NCBI GenBank assembly: GCA_025612375.1
Contig: JAAXKN010000013.1
Coordinates: 1 to 64,000 of the forward strand
Source: Ignavibacteria bacterium
GTDB taxonomy: Bacteria > Bacteroidota > Ignavibacteria > Ignavibacteriales > SURF-24
Direction of reading: 5' to 3'
Length of the DNA: 64,000 bases
How positions within the stretch are numbered: position 1 is the stretch's first letter; every line of letters begins with the position of its first letter. The notes beneath the pieces were generated by a model, which did no database searches, had not been told where the DNA came from, and saw only the letters and a program-made list of their open reading frames with translations. The translations under genes were made by a program, and so were the position numbers. Shown here one piece after another: positions 34,270-41,580 of the stretch.

Positions 34270-35261
34270 AAAATTTTATGATATTTGTATACCTTGCTGC
34301 TTTGCTCTTTACCTTTTGCAATCTGAAGGCACAGGACATTCAGTCACTGGAAAAAAAGTACAACTATCTTGCTGAAAAACTTCAGCAGGAGGACTCGATT
34401 CTTACAGTGCTGAAGAATTCCTTGAGTGACAGGGCAAGACAGATAGATTACGAAAAAAAGAAAAGCAGCGCCGACAGGAATAAAATTACAAGCCTCATGT
34501 CCAACTCCATTAACCTTTCCTCGCAAATCGAACATCAGCAGAAAAAAGTGCAGAATATTTTCACAGAGCTTGAGGCCGTAAAACATTCTCTTAACTCAAT
34601 TTACGGGGAAAACCTTGAGAAGCTTCAAAGCCGTAAAAAAGCGGCAAAGAATTCACAGGAAATCAGCTCCATAGATAGCGAGATACTGCTTCTCATGGGC
34701 AAAAAGCTTGCTGTAATGCCTTATATGCCGAAGTTCTCTTCTGATCCGGGCAGAATTAAGTCTCTGGAAATCAGTGGCTTAAGCGGAAAGGAAAAGGATA
34801 TTTATGACGCTTATCTGAAGACGGCCTTAAATGAAACTGAGACTCAGCTTAACCAGGTGAATATTGTATACAGGGAAACCGAACAGGTTCTCAAGCTCCG
34901 GAAAAAGACGCACAAGTTCCTTCAGGAAGCTGAGATGGAAAGGGGAATCCATCCGGCGGGAAAAGTAAATAATTCAACTGTCGCAGGCGTTTCCGGTGAA
35001 AAGGATTCGCACGTTTTCCCCGGCTATGAAAGCTCTTCGGCTCAAAGAAATACGACTGATATGATCCAGTCGCAGGCTTTACTTTTTAGCCAGCTCAATC
35101 CGGAACGCTCACGCGAAATTGAGCGAAGCCTGAAGACGATAATCGACACTTCGGGGAAAAAGTTTTCTCTTAACGCGTACTTCAATTTGCTCAAGGATCT
35201 AAAACGAAGCCTGGAAGATTACAGAAATATGCTTTTAAGCAAAACCGGCAGCTCTAGATGA
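34266..35261 (+). CDS. Exported coiled-coil protein, 331 aa
   Basis: Signal peptide (FMIFVYLAALLFTFCNLKA) followed by a long coiled coil from about residue 20 to 135 (IQSLEKKYNYLAEKLQQED onwards), a shorter helical region and a Ser/Thr-rich linker near 220-270. Periplasmic; the layout resembles tether or adaptor proteins. No family recognised. Start overlaps the NtrC stop, end overlaps the next barrel gene (both 4 nt). Confidence 0.75.
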   Translation: MKNFMIFVYLAALLFTFCNLKAQDIQSLEKKYNYLAEKLQQEDSILTVLKNSLSDRARQIDYEKKKSSADRNKITSLMSNSINLSSQIEHQQKKVQNIFTELEAVKHSLNSIYGENLEKLQSRKKAAKNSQEISSIDSEILLLMGKKLAVMPYMPKFSSDPGRIKSLEISGLSGKEKDIYDAYLKTALNETETQLNQVNIVYRETEQVLKLRKKTHKFLQEAEMERGIHPAGKVNNSTVAGVSGEKDSHVFPGYESSSAQRNTTDMIQSQALLFSQLNPERSREIERSLKTIIDTSGKKFSLNAYFNLLKDLKRSLEDYRNMLLSKTGSSR

Positions 35262-36289
35262 GGCTCGCCGTTATTTTTATTGCAGGACTTGTCCTGTTCT
35301 CCGGCGCTGCCTTCTGCCAGCTAAACTCAAGGCTGGACCTGGAAGCCGGGTATTTTAACAACCATAACCCGGCTCTTAAGGGCGAGGAAGATATCCTTCT
35401 GCGGGCAGAAGGGGAACTCTCATATAACTACCCGGATGCCGGGAACGGCTCTTTTAATGCTAACCTCAGGCTTAGGCCCGAATGGTCAGGCGTTGAAACT
35501 GCCCTCAGATCTGTAAAAATGGGCGCCCAGGCGGGGTATTTTTATGAAACAGAAGTATTGGGCCTGGGCTTTACGGCAGCGGCTAAAAGAAACCTGTATA
35601 ACTCTTATAAGCCTCTTATTACTCACGACCTTTTAAGCCTTCAGGGGGATGTTACTTATAGCCTTCCTTCTGAAGTAACTTTACGCCTCAGCCCCGGCTA
35701 TTTTAGACAGATAATAAACTTTGAGAACAGGCAGACAACTGACCTGTTGTCACTGAAACTGTCGGCAGGGAATTCTCTTTTAGGCCCGGTTAATGGCGAA
35801 GAGGGGATCTATGCGGAATTCTTTACCATAAGGGAATTGCCAGGCAAAATAGCCCCGCAAAAGGAAAGCTCTCTTCCGGGCTGGAAAATCGGGCCTGAAC
35901 TTAATTTTACGTACTCTGAGGAAAGTATCCTTACCTTTCAGTACCATTTCCTCCTTGTAAATTCAGGAAGTACAAAATTTCCTTCATATGAGCAGATGGT
36001 AAGATTTATGGCCGGGATAATGCCTGAAGAAAACATATCAGTTATGCTTATGGCTGACTACTTCTGGCACAATATTAAAGTCCGTAAGAGCGCCTCTTAT
36101 GAAGAAGCCGCAACTCTGAACTATTCGTCATTAAATTATGAAAACCGTATCCTGCTTAAAATCGGCTACGATGTAACTGAGGATGTTGAGGTATATTTAA
36201 GGACAGGTTATTCCAAAGAAAACCTTATTAACGACATTTTCTCGGAAAAATCCTGGTCCATAATGGCTGGTTTCAGTTTTACAAGGTAA
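35258..36289 (+). CDS. Outer-membrane beta-barrel protein, 343 aa
   Basis: Signal peptide (RLAVIFIAGLVLFSGAAFC) and a barrel with repeated amphipathic strands (LSYNYPDAGNGSFNANLRL, VYLRTGYSKENL) ending SIMAGFSFTR. Unlike the two barrels at the operon start it follows the regulator genes. Last gene of the operon; the next gene is convergent and 5 bp away with no separate terminator visible. Confidence 0.78.
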   Translation: MRLAVIFIAGLVLFSGAAFCQLNSRLDLEAGYFNNHNPALKGEEDILLRAEGELSYNYPDAGNGSFNANLRLRPEWSGVETALRSVKMGAQAGYFYETEVLGLGFTAAAKRNLYNSYKPLITHDLLSLQGDVTYSLPSEVTLRLSPGYFRQIINFENRQTTDLLSLKLSAGNSLLGPVNGEEGIYAEFFTIRELPGKIAPQKESSLPGWKIGPELNFTYSEESILTFQYHFLLVNSGSTKFPSYEQMVRFMAGIMPEENISVMLMADYFWHNIKVRKSASYEEAATLNYSSLNYENRILLKIGYDVTEDVEVYLRTGYSKENLINDIFSEKSWSIMAGFSFTR

Positions 36290-36293
36290 GGCC

Positions 36294-36929
36294 TCAGGCC
36301 CCAGTAGGGAAATACTTAATTAAGAATACCACGCGGTATATAGCTTCAATTTCCGACTGCTTTGCAGTAATGGGCTCCTCGTTGAAGTCAGGCGAATAGA
36401 ACTGTACCCACTCTCCGGGGAGTTTGCGGTAGTACCTGATAAACTGTTTTTGCGCCTTCAGCCTGCAGGCGACAATTGAACCGTTGGCGTATCCTGCTTC
36501 AATATCAATAAGGACTTTATCCCCCTTGTTTAAAATGCCGTCCATTCCGCTTTCGGCCATTATTGCAAAGCAGTTTGTCTTTTGTGTATAGGGAAGCCTG
36601 ATTGTCCCGATGATGTTCTGCGGGTGAAATATATCCTGCCCTGAAAGGATTTCACTGACTATAGGGAATTCATTGCCGTCGATTCTGAAGAGTTCCAGGT
36701 TTTTATGTGAAACGTTCTGTGTATAACGGACTCTGTTAGTGTCTGAATCATCAATCTTAATGTCCAGAGCCTCTTCGAGCTTTCTTATTGTAGTCTGACG
36801 GGGTCTTAAGGTGGAGCCCTTCTTAAGGCTGTAGATAACGCTTCTGCTGATGGAGGTTTTCTTCTCCAGTTCAGCGCCGCTTATTCTGAATTCCTTTTCC
36901 AGACGGAGTATGAAATTCTGCCAGTTCAT
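36294..36929 (-). CDS. XRE-type regulator with S24 (LexA/CI-like) C-terminal domain
   Basis: 211 residues. HTH at about 5-58 (ISGAELEKKTSISRSVIYSLKKG), then an S24-like domain with FAIMAESGMDGILNKGDKVLID. In LexA/CI proteins the nucleophile is in a GDSM-type motif; here S127 is followed by G-M (ESGMDG), and K158 or K161 could be the catalytic Lys. It may be a self-cleaving stress regulator or an inactive peptidase fold. No prophage genes surround it; it reads towards the end of the sigma-54 operon. Confidence 0.85.
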   Translation of the reverse strand: MNWQNFILRLEKEFRISGAELEKKTSISRSVIYSLKKGSTLRPRQTTIRKLEEALDIKIDDSDTNRVRYTQNVSHKNLELFRIDGNEFPIVSEILSGQDIFHPQNIIGTIRLPYTQKTNCFAIMAESGMDGILNKGDKVLIDIEAGYANGSIVACRLKAQKQFIRYYRKLPGEWVQFYSPDFNEEPITAKQSEIEAIYRVVFLIKYFPTGA

Positions 36930-37007
36930 AGTATTTATAAATTGTTAAGGAAAAGTTATCCAAAAGAATTCTCATTGGCAAGCGTCATTTACCGCTTTTC
37001 GTAAAAT

Positions 37008-37021
37008 CCGGCTGCAGCCGG
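37008..37021. promoter_or_regulatory. Perfect 14-bp palindrome between divergent genes
   Basis: CCGGCTGCAGCCGG lies 79 bp from the XRE/S24 start and 106 bp from yihY. It could be an operator or form a short hairpin; no regulator can be assigned. Confidence 0.25.
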
Positions 37022-37126
37022 CGATCTCTTTCTTTCTGCCATTTCTTCCTGCCTTGAAAAATAAACCTCTATTCCGTAACTATTTATTAATGCCATTTTT
37101 CAGTCATTTAGAAAGGGTAGGGAAAT

Positions 37127-38083
37127 ATGAAATTTAGTTTCAAGGGAGCCTGGGAGGTAACAAAACAGGTAATAGATGAATACAGCGACAATAAAACTCC
37201 AAAACTTGGGGCGGCACTAGCCTATTATACTGTCTTTTCTCTGGCCCCGCTTCTGGTTATTGCAATTGCTGTAGCAGGCCTGGTATTCGGACCTGATGCC
37301 GCTGCGGGCAGAATTAACGAGGAGATGAGGGGGCTTGTTGGACAACAGGGCGCAGAACTGATGCAGACTGCAATTCAAAAGAGTTATAACTCCAGTGCCG
37401 GAATTCTGGCTACAATTCTGGGTGTGGTAACACTGGGAATAGGAGCTACAGCGGTTTTTATAGAGCTGCAGGATTCGCTTGACATCATCTGGAAGGTAAA
37501 GTCCGTTCCCTCGAATGCCATCTGGGGCTTTGTCAAAACCCGTCTTGTCTCATTTGCGCTTGTTGTTGCAATGGGTTTTCTTCTTCTGGTCTCGCTGCTC
37601 ATCAGTGCCGCTCTTACGGCCCTGAACCAGTTCATGACAAAGCTCGGGTTTATTCCGGTCTTTGTGCTTCAGATAATAAATATTGTTATCAGCCTGGGCG
37701 TCATTTTTGCGCTATTTGCACTTATTTATAAGGTGCTTCCTGATGTTGAGCTGACATGGAAGGAGGTTCGTTTTGGTGCTTTGGTAACAGCTGTGCTCTT
37801 TCAGGTCGGGAAATATCTGATTGGGCTCTACCTGGGGAGCAGTTCAATCAGTTCCACCTACGGCGCTGCAGGAAGCCTTGCCGTTCTATTAGTATGGATC
37901 TACTACTCCTCACAGATCCTATTCCTTGGAGCTATTCTGACATATGTCTATGCAGTAAGGGCCGGAGCAGGCATTCAACCCTCAGCGCATGCCGTAAAAC
38001 TGCAGACTGAAACAAAAGAGATCAAACCCGAAGATGTGCAGAAGGATGATGAAAAGCATAACATCAGGTCCAAAGCCAGCTGA
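37127..38083 (+). CDS. YihY/BrkB family membrane protein
   Basis: 318 residues with about six membrane helices. Family features include KLGAALAYYTVFSLAPLLVIAIAVAGLVFG near the N-terminus and STYGAAGSLAVLLVWIYYSSQILFLGAI near the end. Once called RNase BN, this family is now viewed as inner-membrane transport or envelope proteins of unsettled function. The last ~45 residues are charged and cytoplasmic. Monocistronic, with a terminator after it. Confidence 0.93.
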   Translation: MKFSFKGAWEVTKQVIDEYSDNKTPKLGAALAYYTVFSLAPLLVIAIAVAGLVFGPDAAAGRINEEMRGLVGQQGAELMQTAIQKSYNSSAGILATILGVVTLGIGATAVFIELQDSLDIIWKVKSVPSNAIWGFVKTRLVSFALVVAMGFLLLVSLLISAALTALNQFMTKLGFIPVFVLQIINIVISLGVIFALFALIYKVLPDVELTWKEVRFGALVTAVLFQVGKYLIGLYLGSSSISSTYGAAGSLAVLLVWIYYSSQILFLGAILTYVYAVRAGAGIQPSAHAVKLQTETKEIKPEDVQKDDEKHNIRSKAS

Positions 38084-38097
38084 TAAAAAAAAGAAAA

Positions 38098-38134
38098 GGC
38101 AAGAGTAAGGGGTAAAAATCACCTTGCTCTTGCC
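38098..38134. terminator. Bidirectional intrinsic terminator
   Basis: GGCAAGAGTAAGG and CCTTGCTCTTGCC form a 13-bp stem with one wobble pair between the convergent yihY and sigma-factor genes, with A-rich and T-rich flanks. Confidence 0.85.
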
Positions 38135-38143
38135 CTATTTTCA

Positions 38144-39004
38144 TCAACCTAAATACATTCTGATTGAAGCGCTGTTGGATCTGATTTTCAGTTTCCTGAT
38201 CGCTTTATCCTTAATTTGTCTTATTCTTTCTCTTGTAAGACCCAGCATGTCTCCGATCTCCTCAAGTGTAAGAGGCGTATCGCGGTCAATCCCGTAATAG
38301 CATTTTACAATTAAAGCCTCTCTTTCAGAAAGCCCTTTTAAGGCAAGGCGCAGGTCCTTTTTAAGCGATTCCTTCATAATTGAAAAGTCCGGCAGCGCGT
38401 CACCTTCAAGAGGGATCGTATCCATCAGGCTGCTGTTGTTCATGTCGTCCTGGAAGACGGGCATATCAAGAGAGACATAGCGTCCGGAATTTTCCATGAT
38501 GCTGTCAATATCCTCAACATGCATATTAAGCTCGTTTGCCAGTTCCGACATACTGGGCTTGCGCTCCATTTTCTGCTCCATTGTATTGGCTGTCTTTAAG
38601 ACCTTGTTCAGGTCGCCAATCCTGTTGGCCGGAAGCCTTACGATCCTGGCCTGTTCTGAAATGGCCTGCTGTATTGACTGTCTGATCCACCATACAGCAT
38701 AAGAAATGAATTTGAATCCGCGGGTCTCATCGAACCTTTCTACGGCTTTGATCAATCCCAGGTTTCCCTCACTGATAAGATCGGGCAGGGAAAGGCCCTG
38801 GTTTTGATACTGCTTGGCTACGCTGACTACAAACCTTAAGTGCGATTTTATAAGTGCGTCAATTGCATCCTTATCACCATTCTTTATCCTCATGACAAGC
38901 TGTAGTTCTTCCTCTGAGGAGATAAGTTTTGCTTTACCAATTTCCTTTAGATAGGTATCGAGAGAGTGATCTCTGTGCAGGGCATACTGTCTTCTTATCT
39001 TCAT
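38144..39004 (-). CDS. rpoD: Primary-type sigma-70 factor (short RpoD/SigA)
   Basis: 286 residues, lacking the long N-terminal region 1.1 of proteobacterial RpoD as is usual in Bacteroidota and Chlorobi. Region 1.2 YLKEIGKAKLISSEEELQLV, region 2 LRFVVSVAKQYQNQGLSLPDL and FDETRGFKFISYAVWWIRQSI, region 3 and region 4.2 (TLEEIGDMLGLTRERIRQIKDKAI) are all complete. GAGGGGAG precedes the ATG. It is most likely the housekeeping factor, but a paralogous primary-like sigma factor cannot be excluded from this window. Confidence 0.88.
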   Translation of the reverse strand: MKIRRQYALHRDHSLDTYLKEIGKAKLISSEEELQLVMRIKNGDKDAIDALIKSHLRFVVSVAKQYQNQGLSLPDLISEGNLGLIKAVERFDETRGFKFISYAVWWIRQSIQQAISEQARIVRLPANRIGDLNKVLKTANTMEQKMERKPSMSELANELNMHVEDIDSIMENSGRYVSLDMPVFQDDMNNSSLMDTIPLEGDALPDFSIMKESLKKDLRLALKGLSEREALIVKCYYGIDRDTPLTLEEIGDMLGLTRERIRQIKDKAIRKLKIRSNSASIRMYLG

Positions 39005-39424
39005 CTACTCCCCTCGCTGTTAATTATTCAATTTGTATTTAAAAGAACAATAATATTAACGGACAATAACCAGAGTACGAGAGCCTCTATACTATTTTAA
39101 TTTACTAATTTTCAGCTGAGATGCCATTAAATTCTGACGGATAATAGTAAAAAAGCTCACGTTTTTGAAGAATAAATTACAGCAGTAAAATATATCACAA
39201 TTTTATGCACGGGCAAGTCATTTACCTACCCACTTTAGGCTTAAAAATGGGATTGAATGCCACTGTTCATTGCAGTATAATATATATTAGCCCAGGGAAT
39301 TAAAACATAGTTTGAGCCTGGAATTTTTCTCCGGTTTATCAAATAGCAAGAGACAAAAATGTTATTCTTCAATTCCGGCATTTTTTTGTGCAGCGGATTG
39401 TATAACATGAAAGGATAACGTGTC
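39005..39424. other. 420-bp AT-rich gap
   Basis: Upstream region of the sigma factor and of a small membrane gene. A 64-codon minus-strand ORF (39241-39435) has no recognisable domain and overlaps the start of the small plus-strand gene; I do not call it. No palindrome or hairpin stands out. Confidence 0.4.
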
Positions 39425-39532
39425 ATGTGGTTCATAATTATAGCGTCATTAGTTGTTCTGATTGCAGCTGGTTTAACGGCTTTTTATATCATAGGCAAGA
39501 AAACATTTGAAGATGAATACCCGATAATATGA
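39425..39532 (+). CDS. Small single-span membrane protein, 35 aa
   Basis: An ATG with AAAGGA about 9 nt upstream opens a 35-codon frame: MWFIIIASLVVLIAAGLTAF forms one membrane helix, followed by a short charged tail KKTFEDEYPII. A terminator-like hairpin follows 40 bp later, defining a single-gene unit. No family recognised; it resembles the size class of regulatory or assembly micro-proteins of membrane complexes. Confidence 0.55.
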   Translation: MWFIIIASLVVLIAAGLTAFYIIGKKTFEDEYPII

Positions 39533-39571
39533 TCATAAAGGTTCTTACAGACCTTCACCTATGGATTAAAG

Positions 39572-39605
39572 AAAGGCGGAAAGTATCTGACTACTTTCTG
39601 CCTTT
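39572..39605 (+). terminator. Intrinsic terminator-like hairpin
   Basis: AAAGGCGGAAAGTA and TACTTTCTGCCTTT form a 14-bp stem with one wobble and a 6-nt loop; the following T content is modest (GCTTTAATTGTTCTC). Confidence 0.65.
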
Positions 39606-39654
39606 GCTTTAATTGTTCTCTTTCTTAGATTTGCTCCGTGTTCTGACCTTTTAC

Positions 39655-39685
39655 TTTTTAATTTTTAATTTATAATTTTTAATTG
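39655..39685 (+). repeat. Heptad AT repeat, copy 2
   Basis: TTTTTAA, TTTTTAA, TTTATAA, TTTTTAA then TTG, preceded by TTAC. Same length and end as copy 1 at 14239. Confidence 0.7.
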
Positions 39686-39768
39686 TACTGATTTTAGGTT
39701 TTACTTAACGCATAACTTTGAGTAAATTTGTGTATTAATCCATAATTTGATTTAAGGAGTCAGTTTAA

Positions 39769-40260
39769 GTGCCAGACAGCAATGATATGTTGGAACAGAA
39801 GAACAGCGGCAATTCAGATTCTATGAGCAGGGCGGGTGAGAACCAGGAGAATTTCCAGCCCCAGACTAATACGGATGCCGAGGGAAAAAAAATGCTCGTC
39901 TTCCAGGATCCTCTTTATTCTCGTGAGAAGAAAAGCGTCGTCAATTACGCAGTTTTCAGGGGAAAATGGGAATTTGAGAATATGGAAGAACCGGATGACA
40001 TAGATCCTGAAAAATGTGCCGTAAAATTCACCCCTACGACCGAGGGGGCACAGTTTATTATTACTTTCAAGTCCTATAAAGACAGGCTTGAATTTATGGA
40101 TTCCATATATAGTGAAAAGGAATTAAAGCAGACTGGAAGCGGCGTTCAGCTTGAAAACCTCGCCAATTCAAAGGTTCTTAAAACTACAGGAGGCCTTATA
40201 GGTCTTTCAATTGCAGGTTATGGCCTCTATAAACTCTTCGGTAAGAAAAACAGCGATTAA
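39769..40260 (+). CDS. Hypothetical protein with C-terminal membrane helix, 163 aa
   Basis: Starts on GTG with AAGGAG 10 nt upstream. Residues 1-40 are polar and probably disordered (Asn/Gln/Ser-rich), residues ~45-125 form a folded domain (FRGKWEFENMEEPDDIDPE, FIITFKSYKDRLEFMDSI), and a Gly-containing hydrophobic helix near the C-terminus (TGGLIGLSIAGYGLYKLFG) is the likely anchor. No signal peptide, so the soluble part is probably cytoplasmic. Family unknown. Monocistronic with a terminator. Confidence 0.7.
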   Translation: MPDSNDMLEQKNSGNSDSMSRAGENQENFQPQTNTDAEGKKMLVFQDPLYSREKKSVVNYAVFRGKWEFENMEEPDDIDPEKCAVKFTPTTEGAQFIITFKSYKDRLEFMDSIYSEKELKQTGSGVQLENLANSKVLKTTGGLIGLSIAGYGLYKLFGKKNSD

Positions 40261-40274
40261 TTCAGTTTAAGATA

Positions 40275-40310
40275 AAAAGGGAATAGTACCGGATCCGGAC
40301 TTTCCCTTTT
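40275..40310 (+). terminator. Intrinsic terminator with nested palindrome
   Basis: AAAAGGGAA pairs with TTCCCTTTT around an inner CCGGATCCGG palindrome, followed by TTAATTTTT. Confidence 0.7.
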
Positions 40311-40347
40311 TTAATTTTTCCTTTATCTTACTTTTAATTTTTAATTG
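40308..40347 (+). repeat. Heptad AT repeat, degenerate copy 3
   Basis: TTTTTAA, TTTTTCC, an irregular TTTATCTTAC, then TTTTAATTTTTAATTG. It shares the TTAC and terminal TTTTTAATTG of the other two copies. Confidence 0.55.
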
Positions 40348-40398
40348 ACTCTGCCTCCGGCCTAAGAAAGTTTCATCAGCGTCTTTCTTAAGAAAGAT

Positions 40399-40442
40399 TT
40401 GACAATTGAATTAAAATAATTTATATTTGTGTGTCGTAACAC
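40399..40442 (+). promoter_or_regulatory. marR promoter with overlapping operator
   Basis: TTGACA (40399-40404), a 17-nt spacer and TATATT (40422-40427) form a near-consensus sigma-70 promoter. GTGTCGTAACAC at 40431-40442 is a near-palindrome just downstream, matching the GTGTTATAACAC site before doxX. The MarR protein probably binds both. Confidence 0.75.
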
Positions 40443-40457
40443 GGAAAAATAACTCTA

Positions 40458-40925
40458 ATGGGCGAAAAGCTTAAACAAAGACTAAAGCAGGATAAATTCA
40501 CGGGTATAGAGCACGAAGCGCTGCTGAACCTGTTCCTGGCAAACAACTTCATTAAGAAAAAGATGGATGACGTATGCCAGGCCTCCGGTATTACCAGTGC
40601 ACAGTATAACGTCCTCCGCATTTTAAGGGGAGCGTACCCCGAGGGTTATCCGCGCTGCGAAATAATCGTCAGAATGATCGACCAGGCACCTGACGTTACA
40701 AGAATAATAGACAATCTTGAGAAGCAGGACCTTATTTTAAGGGAAAATTCTCCTGAGGATAGGAGACTCTCTATAACCAAAATTACAAAAAAGGGGCTTC
40801 TTCTTATCGAGAATATGGGGCCTGAGGTCGATTCGCTGAATAAATATTTACGGGATTCCTTATCGGAAGCAGAAATAATTCAGCTCTCTGAAATTTGTGA
40901 GAAAATTTACCCCCACGGGAAATAA
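40458..40925 (+). CDS. MarR-family transcriptional regulator
   Basis: 155 residues. Winged-helix core SAQYNVLRILRGAYPEGYPR, recognition region VTRIIDNLEKQDLILRENSPEDRRLSITKITKKG with the typical D-x-R wing, and flanking dimerisation helices. It likely represses itself and the downstream doxX by binding GTGT-N4-ACAC operators in both promoters. No cysteine of the redox-sensing type is evident in the wing. Confidence 0.93.
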   Translation: MGEKLKQRLKQDKFTGIEHEALLNLFLANNFIKKKMDDVCQASGITSAQYNVLRILRGAYPEGYPRCEIIVRMIDQAPDVTRIIDNLEKQDLILRENSPEDRRLSITKITKKGLLLIENMGPEVDSLNKYLRDSLSEAEIIQLSEICEKIYPHGK

Positions 40926-40943
40926 AAAAATTTAACAATGTGT

Positions 40944-40955
40944 GTGTTATAACAC
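40944..40955. promoter_or_regulatory. MarR operator before doxX
   Basis: GTGTTATAACAC is a perfect 12-bp palindrome within TGTGTGTTATAACACTA; the marR promoter has TGTGTGTCGTAACACGG. It precedes a TATAAT at 40964-40969. Confidence 0.75.
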
Positions 40956-40986
40956 TAAAAATATATAATAAAGAAAGGTTCAATAC

Positions 40987-41490
40987 ATGTTATCCAGGTC
41001 AATTAACAAACTTTTTAATACAGATGAAAACAATTATTCACTCCTGTTTTTGAGGATTATCGCCGCTATAGCAATTTTCCCGCATGGGGCTCAGAAACTC
41101 CTGGGCTGGTTTGGGGGAGCTGGGCTCCAGACCACATTAAATACATTCTCTGCTTACCTTGGAATACCTCCATATCTGGCAGTCCTGGCCGTACTGGCTG
41201 AATCAGTCGGCGCAATACTCCTTGTCCTGGGACTCTTTAGCAGGGTCTCTGCTTTCGGCCTTGCTGTGACAATGATTGTTGCCGTTTTTACAGCACACAT
41301 CCATAACGGATTTTTTATGAACTGGGCAGGAACCGCAAAAGGTGAGGGTTTTGAATACCATTTAATCTATTTTGCCATCGTAATGGTAATTGCGGTTAAA
41401 GGCGCTGGTGCCTTTGCTCTGGATTCTCTGCTTTCTAAAAAAACAGCAGGTGAAAAAAGAAAGGAATTTGAACTTCAGGGAAGCAACTGA
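40987..41490 (+). CDS. DoxX-family membrane protein
   Basis: 167 residues with four membrane helices and the family pattern LRIIAAIAIFPHGAQKLLGWFGG, LAVLAESVGAILLVLGLFSR, and FFMNWAGTAKGEGFEYHL. DoxX-type proteins of this subgroup are associated with oxidative or thiol stress and redox handling at the membrane. It has its own MarR-type operator and is the likely output of the upstream regulator. Confidence 0.92.
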   Translation: MLSRSINKLFNTDENNYSLLFLRIIAAIAIFPHGAQKLLGWFGGAGLQTTLNTFSAYLGIPPYLAVLAVLAESVGAILLVLGLFSRVSAFGLAVTMIVAVFTAHIHNGFFMNWAGTAKGEGFEYHLIYFAIVMVIAVKGAGAFALDSLLSKKTAGEKRKEFELQGSN

Positions 41491-41512
41491 TTTTTTACTA
41501 ACGAAGTAAACT

Positions 41513-41553
41513 AAAAAGGGACTTTACTGCATTGAGCTGTAAAGTCCCTTTTT
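41513..41553 (+). terminator. Strong intrinsic terminator
   Basis: AAAAAGGGACTTTAC and GTAAAGTCCCTTTTT form a perfect 15-bp stem followed by more T. It can act in both directions for doxX and the convergent lipoprotein gene. Confidence 0.9.
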
Positions 41554-41580
41554 TTTAATTTCAAATGACCTTTTCTGTTT

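Noticed and set aside
39241-39435. 64-codon minus-strand ORF near the small membrane gene
   Set aside because: Overlaps the better supported plus-strand gene start and lacks protein-like composition.
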